Counted from the first letter of the stretch, positions 42,804 to 52,142 are shown. The stretch is 64,000 bases of DNA from Alistipes timonensis JC136 (GCF_900107675.1 NZ_FNRI01000008.1:1-64000), one strand, 5' to 3'. The notes: generated by a model from the sequence alone, not told the origin. Numbers and translations are program-made.

Positions 42804-43796
42804 TCAGATCAGCGTTTCGAGGATCTGCACGGCATTGAGCGCCGCGCCTTTTTTGATCTGGTCGCTCACGCACCAGAACGTCAGTCCGTTGTCGCAGGTC
42901 AGATCCTTGCGGATACGGCCCACGTAGACGGGGTCCTTGCCGGCGATGAAGAGCGGCATCGGGTAGACCTTCTCCGCCGGCTCGTCCATCAGCACCACGC
43001 CGGGCTCCTTGGCGAACGCCGCGCGGACCTCCTCCACCGACACAGGACGTTCGGTTTCGAGCCACACGCTCTCCGAATGGGCGCGCATCACCGGAACGCG
43101 CACGCAGGTCGCCGACACGCGGATGTCCGAGTGCATGATCTTGCGCGTCTCGTGGAACATCTTCATCTCCTCCTTCGTGTAGTCGTTGTCGGTGAAGACG
43201 TCGATATGCGGAATCACGTTATAGGCCAGCTGGAAGGCGAATTTCGCCACCGTGGGCTCCTTGCCCGCGCCGAGCTCGGCATACTGCGCCTCGAGCTCCG
43301 CCATGCCGGCGGCTCCGGCGCCGCTGGCCGACTGATAGGTCGAGACATGTACGCGGGTGATGTGCGAGAGCTTCTCGACGGCGTTCAGCGCCACGACCAT
43401 CTGGATCGTCGTGCAGTTGGGGTTGGCAATGATGCGGCGGGGCGCATTCTTCGCATCTTCGGGGTTGACCTCCGGCACCACGAGGGGCACGTCGGCATCC
43501 ATGCGGAAAGCGCTCGAGTTGTCGATCATGACCGTACCGTGTTTGGTGATCGTATCGGCGAACTCACGCGAGGTTCCCGCCCCGGCCGAAGTCAGGGCGA
43601 AGTCGATTCCTTTGAAATCGTCGTTGTGTTGCAGCAGTTTGACCTCGATCTCCTTTCCGCGGAAGTTGTATTTTCGTCCTGCACTGCGCTGAGAACCGAA
43701 CAGCACGAGTTCGTCCACCGGAAGCGTACGCTCCTCCAAAATCCGCAGAAATTCCTGGCCCACAGCACCGCTGACGCCCACAATAGCAATTTTCAT
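42804..43796 (-). CDS. asd: Aspartate-semialdehyde dehydrogenase
   Basis: The 330-residue enzyme reduces aspartyl phosphate to the semialdehyde on the way to lysine, methionine, threonine and diaminopimelate. The start at 43796 gives the typical first residues MKIAIVGVSGAVGQEFL with the NADP-binding GxSGxVG; a longer frame runs through the promoter. The catalytic Cys is in ANPNCTTIQM, and substrate contacts lie in SGAGAAGM. lysC and dapD, which act before and after it, are elsewhere in the window. Confidence 0.95.
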   Translation of the reverse strand: MKIAIVGVSGAVGQEFLRILEERTLPVDELVLFGSQRSAGRKYNFRGKEIEVKLLQHNDDFKGIDFALTSAGAGTSREFADTITKHGTVMIDNSSAFRMDADVPLVVPEVNPEDAKNAPRRIIANPNCTTIQMVVALNAVEKLSHITRVHVSTYQSASGAGAAGMAELEAQYAELGAGKEPTVAKFAFQLAYNVIPHIDVFTDNDYTKEEMKMFHETRKIMHSDIRVSATCVRVPVMRAHSESVWLETERPVSVEEVRAAFAKEPGVVLMDEPAEKVYPMPLFIAGKDPVYVGRIRKDLTCDNGLTFWCVSDQIKKGAALNAVQILETLI

Positions 43797-43861
43797 CCTG
43801 ATAAAGTTAATAAAGTGATCATCGTTCCCGCTCGGACGGACCGTACACGGAAGCTCCGGGG

Positions 43862-43891
43862 CAAATATAACGAAATCAGTACGAAATGCAA
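43862..43891 (-). promoter_or_regulatory. Promoter of asd
   Basis: On the minus strand TTG (43889-43891) and TATATTTG (43862-43869) are 19 bases apart; the leader would be about 60 bases. The -33 element lies inside the T-run of the upstream terminator. Confidence 0.6.
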
Positions 43892-43920
43892 AAAAAAATC
43901 GACCGGCACAATGGCCGGCC
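43890..43920 (-). terminator. Terminator of the class A PBP gene
   Basis: On the minus strand a 7-base stem (43914-43920 with 43901-43907) is followed by a run of nine T (43890-43898). It starts 8 bases past the PBP stop. Confidence 0.75.
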
Positions 43921-43927
43921 GTAATCA

Positions 43928-46330
43928 TTAATTAAAGAAGTCGTCCTCGTCGGAGTTATCCGGACCCGCGGAATCGGCCTCTTCGTCGCAATCGTAGCGG
44001 GGCATCATCGCCGGACGCAGGAATTGATCCCCGCGGCCGATGCCCAGGCGTCCGTCGTCGTAGACCTTCTTCATGAAGTCGCCGACGATCGGCAGGGCCA
44101 TCACACTGCCCTCGCCGCCGCGGATAAAGTGCACCGACTGGTCCTCGCCGCCGACCCAGGCCCCCGCGACGAGCTTCGGGGCCACGCACATAAACCACGC
44201 GTCGCGGTTCTTGTTCGACGTTCCGGTCTTGCCGCCGATCTCCACGTCGTTGAACCCGAACTGCCATTTCAGGCGCCCGGCCGTTCCCGAGTTGACCACA
44301 CCTTGCAGCATCGTGAGCATCGTGTAAGCCGTGCGCTCGCTGATGGCGTCCTGCGACTGGGGGATGAACGAGGCGATCAGGTTGCCCTGCCGGTCCTCGA
44401 TGCGGGTCACGAAGATCGCATCGGTGTGCACGCCCTGGTTGGCAAAGGTCGAGAAAGCGCTCACCAGCTCGTAGACGTTCGACTCCGAGGAGCCGAGGGC
44501 CAGCGCCGGCACGGGATCGATGTAACTGCGGATGCCCATGTTGTGAATGAAGTCGGCCACGGCCGCAGGCTGCTTGGCCTGCTTCATGATCCACGCCGAA
44601 TAGTTGTTGCGGCTGCGCGCGAGGCCCCAGCTCAGGGGATGCAGCACGCCGTCGTACTCGACGTTGCCGGCCTCCTTGGGAGACCACGCCGTGCCGTTGG
44701 CCGTCTCGATGGTCGTCGGCAGGTTCGGAACCATCGTGCAGGGGGTCATCCCCAGGTGGTCGATGGCGAAAGTATAGACGAAAGGTTTGATCGTCGAACC
44801 GATCTGCCGCTTGCCCTGACGGGCCATGTCGTATTTGAAGTAACGGAAATTGGGTCCTCCGACATAAGCCTTCACGAATCCCGTGCGGGGGTCGAGCGCC
44901 ACCATCGCGGCGCGCATGATCCGTTTGTGGTGGAGGATCGAGTCGCGCGGAGTCATCAGCGTATCGCGCTCGCCCTTGTAGGTGAAGACCTTCATGTCGC
45001 AGGGCTTGTCGAATGCGGCCTGGATCTGCTTCTCGCTCGCGCCGGCGTTCTTCATCTCGCGGTAGCGGTCCGAATAGCGGACGGCGCGGCGCATGATGCG
45101 TTCGCGCTCCTCACGGTCGGCTCCGATGAAAAGCGTCTTCGTATTGCGGTACTGCGCGTCCATCTTGGGCTGAATCTCCTTCTCCATCTGCCGCTGCACG
45201 GCCTGCTCGGCATAAGCCTGCATCACGGAGTTGATCGTGGTATAGATTTTCAGTCCGTCGCGGTAGATGTTGTAGGGCGTTCCGTCGGCCTTGCGGTTTT
45301 TAAGGCACCAGCCGTAGAGCGGATTCTCGTCGTACTCCTTCACCGCCTGGTCGTAATCCCATTCGTTGTAGAACTGGCTGCGCTTGGGCCGCTCGGCGTT
45401 CATCACCAGACGCAGCATCTCGCGGAAATAGGTCGCCGAGCCCTCGTTATGCGATACGGGCCGGTAGTTCAGCACGATGGGCAGCGCCGCGATCGAGTCG
45501 CGCTGCCGGCGCGTCAGCGCCCCGGCCTCCTCCATGCGCGAGAGCACCAGATTGCGGCGCGCAAGGGCGTTGTCCGGATTGCGCACGGGAGAATAGCGCG
45601 TCGGAGCGTTCACCACCCCTACCAGCACGGCCGCCTCCTGCACGTTCAGTTCGTCGGGCTCCTTGTTGAAGAACGTATGAGCCGCCGATTTGATGCCGTA
45701 GGCGTTCGAGCCGAACTCCACCGTATTGAGGTACATCGCGGCGATCTCCTCCTTGGTATAATTGTATTCGAGTTTGAGGGCCGTGATCCACTCCTTCAGC
45801 TTCGCCGTCACGAGCTTGGCCTTGCGAACGACGGCGCCGCGGTTGCGCGCCGTATCGCGCGGAAAGAGGTTCTTGGCCAACTGCTGGGTGATAGTCGAGC
45901 CGCCGCCCTGCGAGGTGTTCTGCAGCAGCAGCGTTTTCACCGCCACACGCGCCAGCGAAGGGATGTCGATGCCCGAGTGACCGCGGAAGCGGATATCCTC
46001 GGTCGAGATGAGCGCCGCGACGATCGGCGGCACCTCGTACCCGCCCAGGCGGATGTGAAGCGTCGAGTCCGAGGGAAAGAGATCGGCATACTGCACGTAG
46101 GAGCGGTTCTGCACGAAAAAGGTGCCGATGACCTTGCCGTCCTCGGAATAGATCTCCGTGGCGAGGTTGCTGCGGGGATTCTCCAGCTCCTCGAACGAGG
46201 GCATGCGCCCGAACACGCCCAGCGCCGTCAGCAACAGCATCACGGCCAGGAGCGCGAAAGGCGCAAGCGCCACACACCAGATCCATTTTATCGTTTTCGG
46301 GCTTACGCCCGTCTTTTTACGTTGTGTCAT
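43928..46330 (-). CDS. Class A penicillin-binding protein (PBP1A-like)
   Basis: The 800-residue protein builds peptidoglycan with two activities. After a membrane anchor (about 16-38) comes a GT51 transglycosylase domain with the catalytic Glu in STEDIRF (E111) and GGSTITQQLAKN (143-154). A transpeptidase domain follows with GSTIKP (S512, K515), SRN (573-575) and KTGT (701-704). The start at 46330 is preferred over an ATG 16 codons upstream because the predicted promoter overlaps that one. The acidic tail is short. It is a single-gene transcript with its own promoter and terminator. Confidence 0.95.
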   Translation of the reverse strand: MTQRKKTGVSPKTIKWIWCVALAPFALLAVMLLLTALGVFGRMPSFEELENPRSNLATEIYSEDGKVIGTFFVQNRSYVQYADLFPSDSTLHIRLGGYEVPPIVAALISTEDIRFRGHSGIDIPSLARVAVKTLLLQNTSQGGGSTITQQLAKNLFPRDTARNRGAVVRKAKLVTAKLKEWITALKLEYNYTKEEIAAMYLNTVEFGSNAYGIKSAAHTFFNKEPDELNVQEAAVLVGVVNAPTRYSPVRNPDNALARRNLVLSRMEEAGALTRRQRDSIAALPIVLNYRPVSHNEGSATYFREMLRLVMNAERPKRSQFYNEWDYDQAVKEYDENPLYGWCLKNRKADGTPYNIYRDGLKIYTTINSVMQAYAEQAVQRQMEKEIQPKMDAQYRNTKTLFIGADREERERIMRRAVRYSDRYREMKNAGASEKQIQAAFDKPCDMKVFTYKGERDTLMTPRDSILHHKRIMRAAMVALDPRTGFVKAYVGGPNFRYFKYDMARQGKRQIGSTIKPFVYTFAIDHLGMTPCTMVPNLPTTIETANGTAWSPKEAGNVEYDGVLHPLSWGLARSRNNYSAWIMKQAKQPAAVADFIHNMGIRSYIDPVPALALGSSESNVYELVSAFSTFANQGVHTDAIFVTRIEDRQGNLIASFIPQSQDAISERTAYTMLTMLQGVVNSGTAGRLKWQFGFNDVEIGGKTGTSNKNRDAWFMCVAPKLVAGAWVGGEDQSVHFIRGGEGSVMALPIVGDFMKKVYDDGRLGIGRGDQFLRPAMMPRYDCDEEADSAGPDNSDEDDFFN

Positions 46331-46347
46331 ACGACCGAATTTTGCGG

Positions 46348-46378
46348 TAAAGATACGAATAAGCGAGGGCAATGTCAA
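46348..46378 (-). promoter_or_regulatory. Promoter of the class A PBP gene
   Basis: On the minus strand TTG (46376-46378) and TATCTTTA (46348-46355, one mismatch) are 20 bases apart. An imperfect 29-base palindrome (46368-46396) overlaps the -33 side. Confidence 0.5.
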
Positions 46379-46439
46379 ATTTATTTGAACATTGCCGAGC
46401 GGGAGTATCTAAGGCGCAGCCAAAGATACAAATTATTCC

Positions 46440-49370
46440 TTAAAACGGCAGCCCTACCGACGCCGCAAACCACATGCTGCCCTTCGAGGGCTTGTAGCAT
46501 GACAGTTTGAAGGTCGAAGTGGCCGATGCCGGCTGGCGGAAGGCGTTGAAATCGACGACGAGGTCGCCGCCCACGGACCAGATGCGCCGCCAGACGTCAT
46601 GCCCTGCGTCGCGGAACTGCGCATAGTCGCCGCCCGCATTGAGACGGATGCGTTTGATGTAGACCACCGAGCCGATACCGCCCTCGGGACACCACACCGG
46701 CAGCTGGTAATCGAGCGACACGGCCGTGTAGTTGTTCGAAAGGATGTCCGCCGAGGTGAATCCGCGGGGAATGAGGCGCGTCGAACGGTAGCTGAGCGGC
46801 GAGTAGCCCGAGGGGTATTTGTAACCCCCGAGCGAGGTCTGGTAGGTCGCGGCGACTTTCACCGAATTGTGACGCACGAATCCCGGCAGGTAAGCCTGCC
46901 CGTAGAACGAGATCAGGTCGCTGAAATGGGAGTTCGCGGGGTTGAACGTATAGTTCGTGCTGAGGGTGTAGCCCCAGCGGGGTGCGATGTCGCGGTGGGA
47001 CATGCGCACCTGGTCCGAAAATCCCACGCCGAACGAGAGTTTGTGCAGTCCCCGGCTGAATCCGATGTGCTGGATGTTGGAGATCAGCCCGCCCTGGCCC
47101 CATTCGATCTCCCGCATATTGGCGACCATGCCGTTGGAGTAGTTCCAGCCCGTCGAGACGGAGAGCTGGCGCGTATGGTAGCCCTGCTGGAAATAGAGCG
47201 GCAGCGTGGCCGACAGCCCTACGGAGTAGTATTTGTCGGGCGCGGGACGCGACTGGTATTCGTATTTCCCGGTCTGCTGGTTATACTGTCCGAGCGAATA
47301 GAAGAGCTGGTTGCCGCCGTAGGAGGCGTCGAGGTCGAAGCGCACACCCAGTCCGAAGTAGCGCACCCCGAGATTCACCAACGAACCCTCGTTGCGGTTC
47401 CAGCCGTAGGAGGCATAGGCCTCGGTGTTCGACAGGAGGTTCTGCGACAGGAGCGTGAAGCCCAGATTGAGGTCGATGACGTGTTCGTCGACCGCCGCGA
47501 AGGGATTGAAAGCCAGCGGCATCCAGCTGTGAACATTGACCAGGTTGGGCACCTTGCGGTAACGCTTCGTGCGGAACGAATCGCGCTGCATCCGGGAATC
47601 GGCCGCTTCGAAGCGCACCGTATCGAGATTCACCACGTCCCAGCGCTTGCGGGGCGGATTGACGAGGTTGACCGGCAGGCGCGACGGCGTGACGGGGACC
47701 AGCGCGCTGTCCGCGGCCTGCTCCGTGACGCGGTAGCCGCGGCGGTCGTAAGTCGTCAGCAACACACGGCCGTCGGCCGGAGCCGGCGAGAAAGAGCCGT
47801 AGGCCGAGGTCGTGATGCGGTATTCGCGGCGGGCCATCAGGTCGTAGCAATGGGCCTCGTCCTTACCCGAAGCGATCGAACCGTAGTAGAGTTTGCCGTC
47901 CGCAGCCCGGAGGTTCGAAAGGGTGATATAAGCCCCCTCGGTGATCGGATGAACCCCTTCGCTGTCGATGCGGCCGATCCACATGCCGCTGTCATCGGTG
48001 ATGAGGACATACCACGCCACCGTCAGGTCGTCCCACGCCAGGCCGTGCACCTCGGCCCGGTCCGGCGTCGACAGACGCCGTTCGGGTTCCGAACCGCGCC
48101 GCACGACGACCGTATAGCGGCCGTCGGGATTGTACTCGACCCAGCCCAGTTCGTCCGGCGTCTCGACCGGGAAGAGCGCCCGGCGGCGTCCGGCGACCGA
48201 GCGGGGCACGCCGTCGGAGAGGTCCATGTAGCAAAGCTGCGAATTGACACGCTGTTCGAAGAGTTTCGAGCGGCGGTATTCGGTCCACCACACCCGTCCC
48301 CCGTTCAGCGAGGGGCGCGTCGAAACCTGCCCCGTGTAGCATACGCGCCGTTCTTCGCCCGTACGGCGGTCGATCCGCACGAAGCGCGACACGCGGTCGA
48401 AGTCGGTTTTGAGCGCTAGGACGGCGGTATCGCCCAGCGGCAGGGGCCACTGGTAGGTGGTATAATTCTTTTCGGGCAGTTCGGTCAGGGTCGCGGCGCT
48501 GTCCTCCTCCGCGGGCAGCGAATCCCAGTAACGCTCCAGTTCGTCGAACGTCGCGCGGAAGAGTTTCGAGACGTTGGTTTTGTAGAATTTGCCCAGTGCG
48601 ACGCGCGTCGTGGCCAGCATGTAGGGATTGCGCGAACCGTACCACGCGACCTTGTCCCAGACATTTTCACCGTAACGCTCATAGGCATAGGAACATATCT
48701 GGTATCCCAGCTCGTAGTGGTCGGGAATATAGTCGCGGTAGGAGCCGCAGAACCAGCGGTCGATGTTGCGGCGTTCGCGGCCGACGCTGCCCATCGCGCG
48801 GTAGGCCATCGAAAACGAGGGCTGCAACCCCCGGCCGAACGACGACATCATCGTCTCGGACATCACGGCATCGCCCTCCATGGCCCAGATCGGCATGCAC
48901 AGCAGGCCGATGGTCGACCCCTGCTGGCCCAAGACGTAACTCAGTGCGCGGATGACGCCCCGGTTGAGGTTGTTGTACTGCACGGCATGGCGGTATTCGT
49001 GAGCCACGAGCTGTTTATACCACGGCATCGAGTACCCCTCGATGGCCGGCGAGGTGAGGAATTCCACGCGCTTCGGGAGGTACATCACCAGTCCGTTCGA
49101 CTGGAAATTCTCGGGGTGCATGACGAAGGGAATGCGCATCGGGCCGTGACGGAAACCATAGGAGATGTCGGGCTGCACGGTGCGGATGTAGAACAGCGTG
49201 CGCCGGGCGACGGCCGACACCGTGTCGGGATAGATCATCCGCACGTCGGGCGTGCGGATCGTCGACCACTTCATCGGAGCGTCCGACCCCCAGGTGTAGT
49301 ACTGCGCGGCAGCGCGCCCGGCACTGCAGACGGCGCCGAGCACCGCGAACAGAAACAGCAGCCGGCGCAC
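46440..49370 (-). CDS. Large outer-membrane protein with gluzincin-like protease motif, propeller and barrel
   Basis: The 976-residue protein has a signal peptide (to AAQ, about 23). A domain at about 25-290 carries a zinc-protease motif, H124-E-Y-R-H128, followed by E165 in WAMEGDA, the spacing and context of gluzincins of the peptidase-MA type. Next is a beta-propeller-like region (about 300-600) and a C-terminal part ending in a terminal Phe (GLPF) with alternating strands, as in outer-membrane beta-barrels. This suggests a membrane-inserted surface or periplasmic metalloprotease, or a degenerate one used for binding. It lies 1 base after yciH. The three-part layout is inferred, not matched to a named family. 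Confidence 0.7.
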   Translation of the reverse strand: MRRLLFLFAVLGAVCSAGRAAAQYYTWGSDAPMKWSTIRTPDVRMIYPDTVSAVARRTLFYIRTVQPDISYGFRHGPMRIPFVMHPENFQSNGLVMYLPKRVEFLTSPAIEGYSMPWYKQLVAHEYRHAVQYNNLNRGVIRALSYVLGQQGSTIGLLCMPIWAMEGDAVMSETMMSSFGRGLQPSFSMAYRAMGSVGRERRNIDRWFCGSYRDYIPDHYELGYQICSYAYERYGENVWDKVAWYGSRNPYMLATTRVALGKFYKTNVSKLFRATFDELERYWDSLPAEEDSAATLTELPEKNYTTYQWPLPLGDTAVLALKTDFDRVSRFVRIDRRTGEERRVCYTGQVSTRPSLNGGRVWWTEYRRSKLFEQRVNSQLCYMDLSDGVPRSVAGRRRALFPVETPDELGWVEYNPDGRYTVVVRRGSEPERRLSTPDRAEVHGLAWDDLTVAWYVLITDDSGMWIGRIDSEGVHPITEGAYITLSNLRAADGKLYYGSIASGKDEAHCYDLMARREYRITTSAYGSFSPAPADGRVLLTTYDRRGYRVTEQAADSALVPVTPSRLPVNLVNPPRKRWDVVNLDTVRFEAADSRMQRDSFRTKRYRKVPNLVNVHSWMPLAFNPFAAVDEHVIDLNLGFTLLSQNLLSNTEAYASYGWNRNEGSLVNLGVRYFGLGVRFDLDASYGGNQLFYSLGQYNQQTGKYEYQSRPAPDKYYSVGLSATLPLYFQQGYHTRQLSVSTGWNYSNGMVANMREIEWGQGGLISNIQHIGFSRGLHKLSFGVGFSDQVRMSHRDIAPRWGYTLSTNYTFNPANSHFSDLISFYGQAYLPGFVRHNSVKVAATYQTSLGGYKYPSGYSPLSYRSTRLIPRGFTSADILSNNYTAVSLDYQLPVWCPEGGIGSVVYIKRIRLNAGGDYAQFRDAGHDVWRRIWSVGGDLVVDFNAFRQPASATSTFKLSCYKPSKGSMWFAASVGLPF

Positions 49371-49371
49371 G

Positions 49372-49719
49372 TCAGCTGCCGGCTTTCTTGCAGCGGTAAC
49401 CGCTGCGGGTTAGAATATCGACCACGCGGTCGCGGTGATCGCCCTGAATGATGATCTCGCCCTCCTTGGCCGCGCCCCCGACGCCGCACCGGGTCTTCAG
49501 CAGGCGCGCCAACTCCTGCAAATCCTCATCACGGCCTACGAAGCCTTTGACGAGGGTCACGACCTTGCCCGCCCGCTGCTTGCGGTCGAGCCACACCCGG
49601 AGGTCCTGCCGTGCCGGGGGCAGGGTCTCCGCCTCGGGCTCATCGGCCGTTTCGTATTTGAAGCCGGGATCGGTCGAATAGACCATCCCGAGCCGCGCTT
49701 TCCAGTCGTTGTCCGCCAT
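49372..49719 (-). CDS. yciH: SUI1/eIF1-like translation factor YciH
   Basis: The 115-residue protein has the SUI1 domain in its C-terminal two thirds: LVKGFVGRDEDLQELARLLK, KTRCGVGGAAKEGEIIIQG and a final DILTRSGYRCKKAG. The homologue of eukaryotic eIF1 monitors start-codon choice on the small ribosomal subunit; its bacterial role is not settled. It is the first gene of a two-gene unit, with the large outer-membrane protein gene starting 1 base later. Confidence 0.93.
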   Translation of the reverse strand: MADNDWKARLGMVYSTDPGFKYETADEPEAETLPPARQDLRVWLDRKQRAGKVVTLVKGFVGRDEDLQELARLLKTRCGVGGAAKEGEIIIQGDHRDRVVDILTRSGYRCKKAGS

Positions 49720-49769
49720 AACTGTTCAAATGGTTGAAATAAAACGCCGGAAAGGGCGAATTATTTTTG

Positions 49770-49800
49770 CAAAGATAAAAAAAAGAACGGACGGCTCCAA
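49770..49800 (-). promoter_or_regulatory. Promoter of the yciH unit
   Basis: On the minus strand TTG (49798-49800) and TATCTTTG (49770-49777) are 20 bases apart. The leader would be about 44 bases. Confidence 0.7.
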
Positions 49801-49845
49801 AATAGAATTACATGCAGTTCGGCGGAGGAAAAAAACACGGCAGCG

Positions 49846-50784
49846 TCACTCCGAATACCTCTTTTCGTGGAGGTCGTAAAACGCCGCGCGCAGCTCTTCG
49901 ACGGTGCCGATCATCATATATACGTCGTAGGTAAAGGCGAGTCCCTCCGTGACGGCGAAGGTGCGGATCGGCGCGAAATAGGAGCACGCTCCGCTCATGG
50001 GACCACCGGGGCCCGATCCGAACCGGTAGGTCGTCGAAAGCTCCGTGCCGGGCGTGTAGACGCCGATGCCCCACCCCGTGTCGTCGACATACGCCGCCCA
50101 GTGCTCCGTGCGGCTGCGCTCCTCGTTCCTGCCGGTCAGGTCCAGCCGTCCCGGGACTTCGGATTTGAGTTCACCGCCCGTCCACGGCTTGTCGCCGTCG
50201 TAAAAGACATAATTTTTCAGGTCCCAGTCCACGAATACGGCTGGCACCTCCTGATGCGTCGCGGGATGGTCCCTGGCCCCCGTGCCGCGGTTGCTGAACG
50301 AGTAGCGGATATGCGCGATGCGGCCTTCGAGCGAGATCGACTCGATCATCCGGCATTCGGTGACGGGAGTGCCCGCGGCCCAATGCACCGGGATCGTCGT
50401 GACGCGCAGCGAACTCTGTTCCACCTGCTGCTCGGTGACCTCGGCCTTCTGACCCTGCCAGCCGCCGCCCTGAATCGGATTCCACACCCAAGGCTGGGTG
50501 TTCCAAATGCTCCCGTCCGCCTCGCCGTAGTAGGACTGCTGCATAAAGCGACCTTCATCACAGTGGTTCAACAGGTTGCGCTTGGTGCCGACCTCCGAGA
50601 AGTGAAACACCGCGCCGCCGCGATTCATGTCCACCCCCAACTGAATCTCACCGTTATTGATATAAGTGGCATCCTCCATCCCGGTCTCGGGCCAGGGTTC
50701 GATGGGCGGAGTCTCCTTTTTCTCGTCCGAGCAGGCCGCGGCTCCGAGCAGCAGCAAAAGCAGTAAAGTTCGCATGGGTTTCAT
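49846..50784 (-). CDS. Lipoprotein of unknown function, possibly mutarotase-like fold
   Basis: The 312-residue product has a lipoprotein signal peptide (lipobox AAAC, lipid Cys at 18). The mature part is beta-rich with many Trp and aromatic residues (GGWQGQ, WNTQPWVWNP, HWAAYVDDTGWGIGVY). Together with the INNGEIQLGVDMNRGGAVFHF opening these suggest a carbohydrate-binding beta-sandwich. I recognise no catalytic motif. It is a single gene whose neighbours are unrelated. Confidence 0.6.
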   Translation of the reverse strand: MKPMRTLLLLLLLGAAACSDEKKETPPIEPWPETGMEDATYINNGEIQLGVDMNRGGAVFHFSEVGTKRNLLNHCDEGRFMQQSYYGEADGSIWNTQPWVWNPIQGGGWQGQKAEVTEQQVEQSSLRVTTIPVHWAAGTPVTECRMIESISLEGRIAHIRYSFSNRGTGARDHPATHQEVPAVFVDWDLKNYVFYDGDKPWTGGELKSEVPGRLDLTGRNEERSRTEHWAAYVDDTGWGIGVYTPGTELSTTYRFGSGPGGPMSGACSYFAPIRTFAVTEGLAFTYDVYMMIGTVEELRAAFYDLHEKRYSE

Positions 50785-50902
50785 TGTTCCGGTTTTCGGC
50801 GAAGATAGTAAAAAAAGCGCAAAATCGCTTACTTAATCGTTTAAAAATGAATGTCAGATAAAAATTCACCGGGCAGCATGGCCCGAATGTGACGAAATAC
50901 GC

Positions 50903-50910
50903 TATCTTTG
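50903..50910 (+). promoter_or_regulatory. -7 element of the DUF4435 gene
   Basis: TATCTTTG matches the Bacteroidetes -7 box; no good TTG is seen at the expected distance. The leader would be about 75 bases and contains no other gene. Confidence 0.45.
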
Positions 50911-50991
50911 GTGTCGGAACGGCACGGAAAGTTCCGCCGGACCGGGCGCAATCCAACGTTGCACCCACCCGGCCTTTTACAATTGTATCGT

Positions 50992-52089
50992 ATGGCAAAA
51001 AAGTTCCGCGAAAAACTGCGCCGGCTCAATCCCTTCTCGCAGCCGATGACGCTCGACCAGCTGCCCAAGCCCCTGCCCGCCAATCCGGACCAGCGATTGG
51101 TGAAGGTCTACGTCGAAGGTTACGAGGACGTGGCATTCTGGCGCGGCATCTTCGACCATTTCCAGAATCCCTACCTGCGGTTCGAGATTTCGGTGCCCGA
51201 CCGCGGCGACCTGCCCAAAGGCAAAAAGGTGCTGATGGGGATGATTCCCCGCTCGTCGGAGGAGATGATCCTCTGCGTCGATTCCGATTTCGACTACCTC
51301 TTCGCCAACCGCACGCCGCAGTCGAAGGAGGTCAACGGCAGCAAGTTCATGTTCCACACCTACGCCTACGCCACCGAGAACTACCTCTGCTACGCCCCCT
51401 CGCTGCACAACGTCTGCGTGAAAGCCACCAAAAACGATACGCGCATCTTCGACTTCGTGAAGTTCATGCACGAATATTCGTGCACGATCTACCCGCTGTT
51501 CGTCTGGTATGCCTACTCGGCGCAGCTGGCCTCGGAGAACGTATTTCCGCTGATCGACTTCAAACAGTCGGTGCGCATCGGCTACCTCGACATCGAGAAC
51601 AACGGGGAAAAGACCCTCGAATGGCTCCGGCGCAACGTCACGAAGCGCGAAGAGCTGCTCCGCCGGCGCAACCCGCGGATGCTCGAACCGATGAAGGAGT
51701 TTGAAGGACAGTTGAAGGAGCGCGGGCTGACCCCTGAGAACGCCTACCTGTTCATGCACGGCCACACGCTGATGGACAATGTCGTGATGATCGCCCTGAA
51801 CACCGTGTGCGAGAAACTGCGGGCCATGTCGATCGCCAAGATCACCGCGTCGAAAAAACAGGGCGTGGCGCTAAAGAACGAGATGTCGAACTACACCAAT
51901 TCGCTGCGTTCGATCCGCGACGTGCTGCTCGACAACGAGAACTACACCAAATGCGCGCTCTACAAACGGCTGGAGCGCGACATCGAACGCTATATCGCCC
52001 GCACGATCTGGAACATGAAGCGCAACGGCGAGATTCGGGAAAAATCGGTTGTCGGCATCATCCACCGGCTCCGGCAGGCCCAGGACTGA
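50992..52089 (+). CDS. DUF4435 domain protein (Toprim-like)
   Basis: The 365-residue protein starts at 50992 (a longer frame runs into the promoter). It has the acidic residues of the Toprim-like DUF4435 fold: E42 in YVEGYEDVAFW, D97/D99/D101 in CVDSDFDYLF, and E129 in the YATENYLCY block that marks the family. The second half is helical and charged. In other genomes DUF4435 proteins often sit beside an AAA-type ATPase and resemble OLD nucleases; here there is no such partner on either side. Nuclease activity is unproven. Confidence 0.8.
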   Translation: MAKKFREKLRRLNPFSQPMTLDQLPKPLPANPDQRLVKVYVEGYEDVAFWRGIFDHFQNPYLRFEISVPDRGDLPKGKKVLMGMIPRSSEEMILCVDSDFDYLFANRTPQSKEVNGSKFMFHTYAYATENYLCYAPSLHNVCVKATKNDTRIFDFVKFMHEYSCTIYPLFVWYAYSAQLASENVFPLIDFKQSVRIGYLDIENNGEKTLEWLRRNVTKREELLRRRNPRMLEPMKEFEGQLKERGLTPENAYLFMHGHTLMDNVVMIALNTVCEKLRAMSIAKITASKKQGVALKNEMSNYTNSLRSIRDVLLDNENYTKCALYKRLERDIERYIARTIWNMKRNGEIREKSVVGIIHRLRQAQD

Positions 52090-52111
52090 CCCCGCCCGTC
52101 CCGAACGCGAA

Positions 52112-52142
52112 ACGGCGGCCTCCCCGATGGGGAAGCCGCCGT
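52112..52142. terminator. Hairpin between convergent DUF4435 and lysC genes
   Basis: An 8-base stem (52112-52119 with 52135-52142) extended by CCCC/GGGG pairing is centred on GAT. No strong T-run follows, so it may be a weak terminator for both sides. Confidence 0.5.
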
